Translations under genes and position numbers: made by a program
Part shown: positions 1-7,616 of the stretch, piece after piece
Numbering within the stretch: the stretch's first letter is position 1
Layout of the letters: each line of letters starts with the position of its first letter
Notes under the pieces: generated by a model
Databases searched by the model: none
Told to the model about the DNA's origin: nothing
What the model saw: the letters and a program-made list of their open reading frames with translations, nothing else
Source: Streptomyces mashuensis
GTDB taxonomy: Bacteria; Actinomycetota; Actinomycetes; Streptomycetales; Streptomycetaceae
Length of the DNA stretch: 64,000 nt
Assembly: GCF_014654785.1 (NCBI RefSeq)
Contig: NZ_BNBD01000021.1
Coordinates: forward strand, 1 to 64,000
Direction of reading: 5' to 3'

Positions 1-39
1 CGCGTCCGTCAACGGCACACCAGACCAACGATCAGATGA

Positions 40-345
40 TCCGAAAGAAACGGCCTAGGCCGCACCGAGGAAGCCGAGGCGGAGGCCCGGCGGGCGTTCG
101 CAACCGAGCAGAAGCGGCGCTGGTTCCGGGGCAACCCGGACGGCGCGGACGCCGTGGCCGCCGCCACCAGGGCCGCCGAGACCGCGCGGTCTCGTACGGC
201 CGAGCACCTACTGGCCGCACGGCTGGAGCAGCTGCACGAACAGCAGGCCATGGCCTTCAAGAGGGTGGCTGTGCCCGAGCCGTGGGACAAGCGGCTGACC
301 GAGCTGCCACCCGTCCGCTGGATGTTGAAACCGCCGAGGCGGTGA
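40..345 (+). pseudogene. hypothetical coding remnant (open at 5' end)
   Basis: The frame is open from codon 40, just after an in-frame TGA at 37-39, to a TGA at 343-345. It has the codon bias of a real Streptomyces gene. The predicted product is charged and helical: an Ala/Glu/Arg-rich stretch with an RRWFRGNPDGA motif, then a Gln-rich helix and a C-terminal PWDKRLTELPPVRWM segment. The first usable start (GTG, 154) lies inside the coding-like part, so the 5' part seems lost or moved out of frame by the TGA. I do not recognise the family. It may be the tail of a larger gene or a small hypothetical protein starting at 154. Confidence 0.35.
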
Positions 346-688
346 CCGCGTGAAGGTCACCACGGAGTTGAGCAACTCGAATATCCGCCGTGTATGCCAA
401 GGGCCGTTGTTAACAGAGCGGCGGCAGCCCACGGTCTCGCGCAACACGTCCAGCATCCTCCGCCTGACACCACCACGCCGCTGGCGCGCGGTGCTGTTTG
501 TGCGGCTTCGCCTCGCGCATCAGCGCGCTCCTCTCCTCGGGAACGGTGCGGCCAGGGTCGACTCGGACCGGTGGCGTGGTACAGCGACGGATTGTCGACT
601 CGGACAATTGGCCTATACGGGCGGAGAGTTGCTGAGTGCGTGCTATGTTCCGCACGCCCCAAGGACCGGCGACGCGCGAAGGACAGCG
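346..688. other. 343-bp stretch without a convincing gene
   Basis: No frame here shows recognisable protein similarity. A purine-rich ribosome-binding site (GCGAAGGACAG) just before 689 serves the NUDIX gene. The stretch presumably holds that gene's promoter, but I cannot assign a -35/-10 pair with confidence. Confidence 0.4.
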
Positions 689-1069
689 ATGACCTACACG
701 CCCCCGACCTGGCCCGTCTCCGTCAAGGCCGTCGCCCTCGACATCCATCAGCGCGTGCTGCTGCTCAAGAACGAACGCGCGGAATGGGAGCTGCCCGGCG
801 GCCGCCTCGAGCACCACGACGACAGCCCGGAGACGACGGTCGAGCGGGAGCTGCTGGAGGAGACCGGCTGGGAGGTGAAGACCGGACCGCTCATCGACGG
901 CGGCGTGTGGATCTACGAGCCGATCCCCGGCCGGCGCGTGCTGATCGTGACGTACGGCTGCACCGTGCTCACCCCGGATCGCACGCCGGTCATCAGCCAC
1001 GAGCACAAGGAGATCGGCCTCTTCACGGCCGACGAGGCTGCAGGGCTGAACATGCCCGACGGCTACTAG
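689..1069 (+). pseudogene. NUDIX hydrolase truncated by an in-frame TAG
   Basis: NUDIX hydrolases cleave nucleoside diphosphates linked to another moiety, using a Mg-binding helix. The signature core RELLEETGW is visible about 53-61 residues into the protein, preceded by the ELPGGRLE loop. The ATG at 689 has an AAGGA ribosome site. The frame stops at TAG 1067-1069 after PDGY, but the same frame continues at once with S-A-I-A-T-W-Y-G-Q-R-Q-R and a natural TGA at 1106-1108. That matches the usual C-terminal GY-x-x-S-I-A-x-W-Y end of Streptomyces relatives, so one nonsense mutation removes about 12 residues. The catalytic core is intact and the product might still be active. An XRE regulator gene follows, a common pairing. 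Confidence 0.7.
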
Positions 1070-1129
1070 AGCGCCATCGCCACCTGGTACGGGCAGAGGC
1101 AGCGCTGACCGGCCGCCGGGAGGAGCGAC

Positions 1130-1690
1130 GTGATGCTGCCGGCGCCCCGCCCAGCCGCCCGCCATGTCGTCTGGCACTGGGCGAGCCCGCAGGCCGAGGC
1201 CGCTCTCGCCACCCGTGACCTGGGGACGATCCTGCGGTTCCACCGGGCGGTGCACCGGCTCAACCAGACGGAGCTCGGCGATGCCCTGGGGCACGACAAG
1301 ACGTACGTCTCGGCTCTGGAACTCGGCAAACGCTCGCTGGACGACGTCGGCTCCCGTCGCCGCGTCGCGGAACGCCTCGGGCTGCCGCCGCACGTCCTCG
1401 GCGTGACCGACGTCGCCGACACCGACCACCGGGCCATGGTGCAGTTCGGGGAGTCGACCGTCCGGCTCGCCGAGATCGCCCGCCAGTCCGGCTACGCTTT
1501 CCGAAGCCGTCGCCGAACTCTGGCCGCTCGTCGCGCGCCTGGAAGCCCGTGTCGAGGACGGGCACAGCGAACGTGACGTCGTACGGCTCCTCGCCCGTGC
1601 CCGCGTGGGCCTCGGCGTCGCCCTCGGCAACGTGCTCCCCGAAGAGCGCCTGGCCACCGCGGCCCGCTGGACCGCCCGCAGCCTGCCCCC
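1130..1690 (+). pseudogene. XRE-family helix-turn-helix regulator, frameshifted and truncated
   Basis: The first frame (GTG 1130 or ATG 1133, site GGGAGGAG) encodes an XRE helix-turn-helix: LNQTELGDALGHDKTYVSAL is the recognition region, followed by the GLPPHVLGVTD and FGESTVRLAEIARQSG segments typical of Streptomyces regulators with a C-terminal tetratricopeptide-like part. At about 1493 the homology moves one frame on (LSEAVAELWPLVARLEAR..., then LGVALGNVLPEERLATAARW), so a single-base indel breaks the gene. Similarity ends near 1690, where an IS5-type transposase fragment begins; the C-terminal two thirds of the usual protein is missing. The DNA-binding part could still be made but would end in an unrelated tail. 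Confidence 0.75.
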
Positions 1691-1701
1691 CCGTCTGGCC
1701 T

Positions 1702-1765
1702 CGGCGGCAGTTGATCGACGGCATACGGTTCCGCGTCCGCACCGGTGTTCCGTCGTGGAGACCGG
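1702..1765 (+). mobile_element. IS5-family transposase fragment
   Basis: The translation from 1705 reads R-Q-L-I-D-G-I-R-F-R-V-R-T-G-V-P followed by S-W-R, which closely matches the N-terminal RQLIDGIRFRVRTGVPWRDVP block of Streptomyces IS5-family transposases, with one extra codon. Nothing downstream up to 2060 continues the transposase in any frame that I can follow. The fragment sits exactly where homology to the XRE regulator stops, so it probably marks an old insertion followed by deletion. Confidence 0.5.
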
Positions 1766-2068
1766 TCGACCGGCCGTCATGGAACCGGACCCGGCGCGAG
1801 CCGAGCTCGTCCTGCCGCGCAAGGTCACCGCGGGAATCCGGGCCGCGCGGTCGAGCGGCTGGACGCCCCGCTCCGAGGCTCACCGTTCGAGCTGCGCCTT
1901 TCCGCCGTCGGCTGACCGGGACGGAGCGCCGGAGGGGCCAAGAAATGGATTGCCGACCCGGTGGCTGTGTGTCACCGTTCGGCCTGGACCGGCAGTTGAT
2001 CATCGGCGGCCGGTCGACGTCGACATGTCGGCGGCCTCTCGGGGACCCACCGGAGAGGTGACGAAACG

Positions 2069-2491
2069 ATGGGAACCGGTGCCGTGGGGAACAATTACGA
2101 GGACGAGTGTCGCCGGTCTTTGGCCGAGGAGCAGGCGAAGAGCCTTGCCGCGACCAACAACTGGGAGCATGTGGACAGGGAGCGGGTCCACCAGGACTGG
2201 GACGTCCTGTACCGGGAGATCGCGGCTTTCCTGGAGGGCGGCTCCCTGCCAGGGGACCAGCAGGTCCAGGAGCTCGTCCGCAGGCACTTCGACATCGCCT
2301 GCCGGTTCTACACCCCCTCCAGGGAGGCTTACGTCGGCATGTCGCTCTTCTACGCCGAGGACGAGGCCATGAGGGCGTTCCACGATTCCTACCACCCCGG
2401 TCTGGTGGATTTCCTGGGCGCCGCGATCAAGGTGTTCGCCGAGCAGGGGAGTGGGTTCGCCCCTTGCGCAGGGGCCGAGGCTTCGGCGTAG
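2069..2491 (+). CDS. stand-alone TipAS (thiopeptide-recognition) domain protein
   Basis: The 140-residue product resembles the C-terminal antibiotic-binding domain (TipAS) of the MerR-type regulator TipA: WDVLYREIAAFLEGG, then QVQELVRRHFDIACRFY and a YAEDEAMRAFHDSYHPGLVDFLGAAI helix pair are the diagnostic blocks of this all-helical fold. In TipA the domain traps thiopeptides such as thiostrepton; here no DNA-binding part precedes it. The ATG at 2069 has a GGAGAGG ribosome site about 7 bases upstream, so this is an independent start and not a broken tipA. A 10-bp stem-loop follows 40 bases after the stop. A role as a drug-sequestering resistance protein is inference. It is one of only three intact genes in the decayed first 9 kb. 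Confidence 0.75.
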   Translation: MGTGAVGNNYEDECRRSLAEEQAKSLAATNNWEHVDRERVHQDWDVLYREIAAFLEGGSLPGDQQVQELVRRHFDIACRFYTPSREAYVGMSLFYAEDEAMRAFHDSYHPGLVDFLGAAIKVFAEQGSGFAPCAGAEASA

Positions 2492-2531
2492 TCGGGCGGC
2501 ACGGGCCAGGACATGCATGGACGGGGTAGGC

Positions 2532-2554
2532 CCCAGGGCTGCCGCAGCCCTGGG
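2532..2554 (+). terminator. stem-loop terminator after the TipAS gene
   Basis: A perfect 10-bp stem (CCCAGGGCTG / CAGCCCTGGG) with a CCG loop lies 40 bases after the TipAS stop. There is no T-run, as is common in high-GC actinomycetes. Confidence 0.65.
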
Positions 2555-2824
2555 AGGAGGAAGCAGAGACCGGGGTCTCGGGTTGGTGCCGAGACGACAT
2601 CGTGCGTGAGGGCGACTTCGTCTGCGTCTTCTGCGGGAGCGATCTGCCCGCGGCGTGGAACGGCACCACCGCCACGTCATCCTTCTCCTGCGATACGTGG
2701 CGCTACCAGAGGCAGCCGTGGGCACGGCGCATCGATCGCGTGCCACGGCAGTTCCTTCACCGGGTACGTCGTCTGCCACCAGCCCGACGGCCACCAGTAC
2801 CTTCGCTTCGGCAGGTGTCGGCGC
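2555..2824. other. 270-bp stretch with a possible zinc-ribbon coding scrap
   Basis: Codons 2605-2661 on the plus strand read R-E-G-D-F-V-C-V-F-C-G-S-D-L-P-A-A-W-N, which looks like the start of a small zinc-binding protein (C-x2-C), but no continuous frame carries on. The rest shows no recognisable gene. I treat it as a probable remnant. Confidence 0.25.
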
Positions 2825-3526
2825 TCACCGCCAGGCCATTCGGTACGGGCGAAACGACTCTGCCCGCTCGGTGCCCAGGGCCGCCGCTCGGGCGGCGTCG
2901 AAGGCCCAGATCCTCTCGAGACTGTGCGGGTGGGCGGCACCTCGCATCTCCCGGCGGTAGCACTCCAGCGCCTTCTCCTTCACCGCGGCGCTTCCGGTGA
3001 TGCCCACCACCGGGTGCTGCTCGGGGCTGCGGGCCCAGGCGTAGTCTTCAGGGCCGGCGAAGCCCAGGACGACGTCCGGACTGTGGCGCGCGGTGCCACC
3101 GGGCCGGGCGGCGGCGTAGCAGGCCCGGGGCCCAGCTCGTGCTCCTGGTGGACGGCTTCCGCGGCCGGCATGAGCAGAGCGGTGGGCCGCAGGACGTTCA
3201 ACGAGGGCTCGGATTTGTCTTCGATCAGGCGGACGAGGTCGCTCAGGTGGGCTTCGAGGTGGAGGGCCCGGTCGTCGTCCGTCCAGGCGATGGCCCGGCC
3301 CGCCACCCCGAGCACGTCGCAGGCCGCTTCGAACTCCTCACGGCGCTGTTCGGTGCTGGCCGCCTTTCCCCAGCGGGGGGAGGGGGTAACAGGTGACGGC
3401 TAGGACGTGCACCTCGACGCCTTCGGCGGTGAGCCGGGCGATCGTGCCGCCGGCTCCGAGGGTTTCGTCGTCGGGGTGGGGCGGGACTATCAGGACGCGG
3501 TTGCCGGGCACGAGGCCGAAGGTCAT
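2825..3526 (-). pseudogene. PIG-L (LmbE-like) deacetylase, two frameshifts
   Basis: PIG-L enzymes remove acetyl groups from N-acetylglucosaminyl substrates. The ATG at 3526 has a perfect AGGAGG upstream and opens with the diagnostic PHPDDE metal motif (VLIVPPHPDDETLGAGG, residues about 11-27). The frame breaks near 3380 in a C/G-rich run (CCCCCTCCCCCC) and homology resumes one frame over with EQRREEFEAACDVLG...; it breaks again near 3130 and resumes as PDVVLGFAGPEDYAWARSPEQ to the C-terminal PYRMAWR at 2825. Each frame keeps family-like sequence, so the gene is a recent pseudogene or carries sequencing errors in homopolymers. It lies directly after a truncated phosphoribosyltransferase. Confidence 0.7.
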
Positions 3527-3955
3527 GGCCTGCCTCCTCTTGTCTGTCCGTGGAAGGGAACGGGTGGGTGCCGGCGCGAGCGCCGACGTCAGGCTGGGCG
3601 GCGTGGGGGGCCAGTCCCGGCGGTGGTGGAGCACGGTCAGGGTCGGGAGCGGTTCGGTGGCCTGGTCCAGGGGGCCCTCCCAGAGGAAGCGCACCCAGTC
3701 GGCCACGTCCCATCCCCAGGTGTCGGGGGTAGTGCCGGTGCCGCGGTTGCGGCACAGCACCGCACTGCGTAGCGCCGCCGGCTGCAGTCGGGCGCGCAGC
3801 CAGGTCTGGACGGTGCGCAAGGTGGCGCCGGACCCGGCGATGTCGTCCACCACCAGCAGCCTGGCGCCGCGCGGGATGGGGTTCACCGACGGCTGTTCAC
3901 CGTCGAGGTACACCTGGCCGGTGGCCTGCAGCACGCAGGTGTCGCTGGCGTTTAA
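3527..3955 (-). pseudogene. phosphoribosyltransferase, 5'-truncated
   Basis: The PRPP-binding loop LLVVDDIAGSGATL identifies a type I phosphoribosyltransferase. It is followed by a TWGWDVADWVRFLWEGP tail seen in Streptomyces members. The N-terminal half is absent: recognisable sequence starts at about 3955 (LNASDTCVLQATGQV), and upstream bases encode a different gene on the other strand. At its 3' end the frame has no stop and runs straight into the PIG-L frame through about 30 linker codons (TVLHHRRDWPPTP...), so any product would be a read-through fusion. With both the start and stop missing it is best seen as a remnant. Confidence 0.6.
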
Positions 3956-4044
3956 GGAGGTGTTGGTTCGCAGGTGGGGGCGATCCACCCCGCGGCCTCC
4001 GCGCGGACCTCTCCGACGAGGTCCGCCCCCGGCCACCCGACGCT

Positions 4045-4279
4045 GGTCAGTACCGACCGGTACGACCCGGCGAACCTGGACCACCGGCGAGTGAAGCGCG
4101 GCATCGAGAGGGGCACGGCCCTCTCGGGCATCCCCACCAGGAGGTTCGTCGACAAGGCCCTGCAGGAGAGGGGGTTCGAGCTGGTCGAGACCCAGGACCG
4201 CATCGCGTCGTGCGACACCGAGACCCCCTCGTACCTCCCGCTGACTGGGCGCGACCGCGACCCTCGCTACCTGCTCTGA
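4045..4279 (+). pseudogene. SAM-dependent methyltransferase fragment
   Basis: The sequence TDRYDPANLDHRRVKRGI, a GIPTRRFVDKALQERGFELV helix and the ETQDRIASCDTETPSYLPL block match the C-terminal half of sterol C-methyltransferase-like class I methyltransferases. The SAM-binding N-terminal half is absent, and the usual C-terminal about 60 residues after LTGRD are replaced by a short tail and a TGA. It lies back to back with the truncated phosphoribosyltransferase, so one deletion near 3955-4045 could have removed the 5' ends of both. A Rieske oxygenase remnant starts 18 bases later. Confidence 0.6.
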
Positions 4280-4296
4280 CAAAGAGACCACGACGC

Positions 4297-5275
4297 ATGG
4301 TCGACCGACCGCTGACAACCGAGCTGCCCTACCCCAACGGCTGGTTCGCGCTGGCCTACAGCAGTGAGCTTTCCCACAAAAGGTGCTGCGACGGCGTCTC
4401 ATTGGCAAGGACGTCGTGCTCCACCGCACCGGCGACGGGACCCCGCTGGCGGCCGGCGCCCACTGCCCCCACCTCGGCGCCCACCTCGGCCGCGGAGGCC
4501 GGGTCGAGGGGGAAGACATCGTCTGCCCCTTCCACACCTTCGCCTTCGGCCCGGACGGCCCATGTGTACGGTCCGGCTACGGCCAACGGATCCCCCGGAT
4601 GGGCCTGCACACTCTCGACGTACGCGACGTCAACGGTGCGGTCATGGTGTGGTGGCACGCCGAGCGGCGACCCGCCACCTGGGACGTTTCTGAGCTGCGC
4701 GTCGCCGGCTTTCCCCGCCCGATCGAGCACAGACGAACGCTCACGGCCTATCCGCAAGGCGTCAACGAGAACGCCTTCGACGTGGGCACTTCCCGACCCT
4801 GCACGGCTACCGGGAAACACGGGTGGAGGCGGTCGAGTTCGACGGTCCCGGTCCCGGTCGCGCTCGCGCCTGGTCACCCGGCGCCACTTCCCCCTGGTGG
4901 GGACCCTGCGCTTCGTCATCCACGCCCAGGGGCACGGACTCGGGCTCATCCGTGCCCTGGCGGGCATCCCCCAGATCCGCGGCCAGGCCGACTCGTACGT
5001 CTTCTTCACCCCCACCGGCCCGCGCACCATGGAATTCCGCGTCTCCGCCAGCCTTGAAGTGCCCGGTGTCGCAGCACCGGACGCGCGGCGGCCAGGTGAC
5101 GGCCTCCCTGGTTCTCTCCTGGCTCCTCACCCACCTGCTGGGGCCGACCATGCGCCAGGATCTGGTCAGCGACTCCGATCTGGTACCACAAGGTCTACCT
5201 GCCGCGACCCCGCCTGGCCGAGGGCGACGGCACGATCACCGCTACCGGCAGTGGGCCGCCCAGTTCTACAGCTGA
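4297..5275 (+). pseudogene. Rieske non-heme iron oxygenase, multiply frameshifted
   Basis: The reading starts with ATG 4297 (LPYPNGWFALAYSSELS) and shifts frame at about 4380 into the Rieske domain, where the iron-sulfur ligands are seen as CPHLGAHLG and, 18 residues on, CPFHTFAF. Homology shifts again near 4790 (HGYRETRVEAVEFDGP), 4860 (TRRHFPLVGTLRFVIHAQG... to VSASLEVPGV), about 5085 (VLSWLLTHLLGPTMRQDL), 5175 (WYHKVYLPRPRLAEGDGT) and 5245 (YRQWAAQFYS, TGA 5273-5275). At least five indels are needed, yet substitutions are few. The family resembles KshA-like oxygenases. The intact gene would have been about 325 residues; the present one cannot make a working enzyme. Confidence 0.7.
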
Positions 5276-5380
5276 CCGGGGCCCGTCCGGACCGGTGGTA
5301 CCCCGTACGACCGGGCGCCTCCTGACGCGTCGCGACCGCTGACGGGTCGACGCCAGGCCGTCGAGAGCGGCCGGACGGCG

Positions 5381-5947
5381 TCAGCGCTGGGATGTTCCGA
5401 GAGTCTGGTCGGCCGTCGAGAAGCGGTGCTCCGTCGGCTTCAGCTCCTCGTGGAGGTGGCCGAAGTACTGCGTTTCCGCCGTTCCTGTGAGCACTGCCAG
5501 CAGGAAGGCCAGGCACCCCATGTCATGGTGCTCCCACAACGGGCCGCGTCCTTCGTTGTAGAGCACGGTCCACTCGTCAGGATGCTGACCGGGCCGCGCC
5601 AGCCAGTAAAGGAAGGCCCCCGTGCCCTCCTCGAATGCCCACGGCAGAACCCGCGCCCCCGCCTCCACCAGGCCGGCGGGCTTCGCCTCGCCCCCCTCCC
5701 ACAGGTCTGCCAAGATCTCGTTCCGCTCCGTCGTCTGCGTTTGCAGGTCGCAGTCCTCGTAGGCGGAGTCGGGGGCGAGCAGCCAGATCGTGTCGTCGAA
5801 GACGCCATCGCCGTATGTTTCGACGAGCTGCTTGTAGTCGGCGGGCAGAGCCGCACCCAGGGCGCGTTCGACCTGCGCCCAGCCCACGGCGGGCGGCGGA
5901 TCGGCGGGCGGTGGGCAGAGCCGGACAAGGGCATCGAGAGCGATCAT
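5381..5947 (-). CDS. SUKH/SMI1-KNR4 family protein
   Basis: The 188-residue product has the SMI1/KNR4 (SUKH) pattern: VERALGAALPADYKQLVETYGDGVFDD near the N-terminus, then FEEGTGAFLYWLARPG and a PDEWTVLYNEG strand pair, and a C-terminal helix. SUKH proteins are best known as immunity proteins against nuclease toxins of polymorphic systems, though many are orphan. No toxin gene is visible nearby. I chose the ATG at 5947; upstream codons belong to a broken glycosyltransferase in the same orientation, and no strong ribosome site is present, so the start is uncertain. It is an intact gene between pseudogenes. Confidence 0.65.
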   Translation of the reverse strand: MIALDALVRLCPPPADPPPAVGWAQVERALGAALPADYKQLVETYGDGVFDDTIWLLAPDSAYEDCDLQTQTTERNEILADLWEGGEAKPAGLVEAGARVLPWAFEEGTGAFLYWLARPGQHPDEWTVLYNEGRGPLWEHHDMGCLAFLLAVLTGTAETQYFGHLHEELKPTEHRFSTADQTLGTSQR

Positions 5948-5986
5948 GGAGCGGACGTTACGGGAACCCCAGCCGGCGCCCCTGCC

Positions 5987-5998
5987 GGGGGGGGGGGG
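5987..5998. repeat. run of 12 G
   Basis: An uninterrupted run of 12 G (CCTGCC then G12 then CA) lies in the glycosyltransferase remnant, at the point where its frame is lost. It could be a slippage hot spot or a sequencing artefact. Confidence 0.6.
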
Positions 5999-5999
5999 C

Positions 6000-6400
6000 A
6001 GGACAGGCGAAGTTCCACGGTAGCCGCGAGGGTGAGGGACGACCACCCGCAGGCCCGGGTGGGCCGGCAGCTGGCGCACCCCGGCGCCGAACCGGCCGAT
6101 CAGGGTGACCGGCGGCCGGTGCTCACTCACGAAGGCGGACAGCTCCCGCTGGTGGTCGGTGGGGTCGTCCGTCTCGCTGACGGCCGCCAGCAAGCACGAG
6201 ATGCGGGTGCTGTACTCCGCGCTCGCGCAGCAGGACCAGGGCATGGATCAGGTCCAAGAAGCCCTTTGCGAGGCACCGCCCGGCCGAAGGCGAACCAGAA
6301 GCCGTCCGCCACCCGGGAGGCAGCAGTCCACCGTCGCGGCCGGGGGGCGAAGGTGCGGTCCTGCTCGGTCCGCCCGTTGACCATGCCCACCACCGCTTAA
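6000..6400 (-). pseudogene. glycosyltransferase family 4, broken remnant
   Basis: Reading from about 6370 downward, one frame gives RVADGFWFAFGRAVPRKG, the next FLDLIHALVLLRERGVQHPHLVL, and a third AAVSETDDPTDHQRELSAFV then RPPVTLIGRFGAGVRQLP. In order these are the middle segments of a GT4 glycosyltransferase: the GR-x-x-xKG nucleotide-sugar motif and the preceding and following Rossmann strands. At least two frameshifts separate them, and both the N-terminal acceptor domain and the C-terminal donor-binding E-x7-E motif are gone. The remnant ends in a 12-G run just before the SUKH gene. Confidence 0.6.
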
Positions 6401-6529
6401 GGGCGCGAAAACCCAGTCCACCTGACGACACAAAAGCTACCAACGGGTCGCCTTGCGGCCGGCACCTGGACTAGGGCGCTGAGGCCTGGTTGGCGAATTC
6501 GAGCTCCACGCACGGCATTTAAAATGAGG

Positions 6530-6774
6530 CCGTCTTCTGCTGCAGGAGCGCGGAGGCCATGGTGCGTACGGAGTCGGTGTCGAAGAGGTCGGCCTCGGCC
6601 GAGGTGGGCCCGTCTGGGCGAGTTCGAGGGCGGTGGCGGCGCCGATGTTGGGCTCGATGTGCGTGGTGGTGAAGACGTCGCCGGAGTCGGCGTCCGCTTC
6701 CGCGGTGCGGTAGCGGCTCCGGTGACCAGCACGGTGCGTCGGGCGGCTTGCCTTGGGGTGTCCGGCTGGGGCAT
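6530..6774 (-). pseudogene. unresolved remnant with a real start site
   Basis: An ATG at 6774 with a good AGGAGA site opens a short peptide, PQPDTPRQAARRTVLVTGAA, whose VLVTGA end resembles the first strand of a Rossmann-fold reductase. The frame then turns low-complexity (Pro/Ser/Arg), while another frame reads DVFTTTHIEPNIGAATALEL and a third ends with ADLFDTDSVRTMASALLQQ. This looks like one gene broken by frameshifts. I cannot name the family with confidence. Confidence 0.3.
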
Positions 6775-7020
6775 GGCGGTCTCCTGGCGGCGACGACGGT
6801 CTCCTTCACCAGTTGTTCACCGCTGTCGGGCCGGTGGCGAGACGGCTCCGGCCGTTCGAATGACGGCCGGGCCGCAGACCCTGGTACCGCGGCCATCGGC
6901 GGGATCGCCATGGCGGAGCTCGCTTACGGCCCCACCCGCGATTGATGGTGATGCTGTGTCTTGAGGGGCCAGGGCTAGGCTTGTGGCTGATCACGGTTAC
7001 CGACGAGGGGGTTCCGCGCC
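6775..7020. other. intergenic stretch before the MOSC gene
   Basis: No gene seen. The end carries the GAGGGGG ribosome-binding site of the MOSC gene at 7021. Confidence 0.4.
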
Positions 7021-7563
7021 ATGAGCGGAAGAGTGATGGCGGTCAGCAGTAACGGGGAGTACTCGTTCACCAAGCCGAACCGGGACAGCATCAGATTGCT
7101 CGCCGGGCTCGGCGTGGAGGGGGACGTGCACGCCGGTGTGACGGTCAAGCACCGCTCGCGCGTCGCGCAGGATCCCACCCAACCGAATCTGCGCCAGGTC
7201 CACCTCATTCATGAAGAGCTCTTCGCCGAGGTCGGCGGAGAAGGGTTCAAGGTGGCGCCCGGCGAACTCGGCGAGAACATCACCACGCGCGGCATCGATC
7301 TGCTCGGTCTGCCGGTCGGCACATTGCTGCACATCGGCAACTCCGCGGTCCTGGAAGTCACCGGCCTCCGCAATCCCTGCCTGCAGATCGACCACTTCCA
7401 GGATGGGCTGCTCAAGCAGGTGGTCGGCCGCGACGAGGCGGGGAACATCGTGCGCAAAGCCGGAATCATGAGCATCGTGAGGGAAGGCGGCGTAGTACGC
7501 CCAGGCGACACGATCGAAATGGAACTCCCCAGCGGTCCGCACCGACCCCTGGACCGGGTCTGA
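7021..7563 (+). CDS. MOSC domain protein
   Basis: MOSC domains bind molybdenum or sulfur carriers in molybdenum-cofactor sulfurases and in resistance proteins of the YiiM type. The 180-residue protein is a bare MOSC domain: GVEGDVHAGVTVKHRSRV near the start, QVHLIHEELFAEV, PGELGENITTRGIDL, and the conserved cysteine motif LRNPCLQIDHFQDGLL around residue 120. It lacks the N-terminal MOSC-N beta-barrel and any electron-transfer domain. The ATG at 7021 follows GAGGGGG. It is intact, with normal length for the short family, and has no obvious operon partner; an IS remnant follows 53 bases downstream. Confidence 0.85.
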   Translation: MSGRVMAVSSNGEYSFTKPNRDSIRLLAGLGVEGDVHAGVTVKHRSRVAQDPTQPNLRQVHLIHEELFAEVGGEGFKVAPGELGENITTRGIDLLGLPVGTLLHIGNSAVLEVTGLRNPCLQIDHFQDGLLKQVVGRDEAGNIVRKAGIMSIVREGGVVRPGDTIEMELPSGPHRPLDRV

Positions 7564-7616
7564 CCAGCCTCCAGGGCAGGCCGTGACATGACGAGGGCCG
7601 TCCGGGTTCTTGAGGT

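Noticed and set aside
410..1828. A 472-codon minus-strand frame over the NUDIX and XRE remnants
   Set aside because: No motif; it only mirrors the codon bias of the plus-strand genes.
6397..6911. Minus-strand frames around 6.4-6.9 kb as intact genes
   Set aside because: Family-like pieces are split over several frames, so I list only one unresolved remnant and do not name a product.
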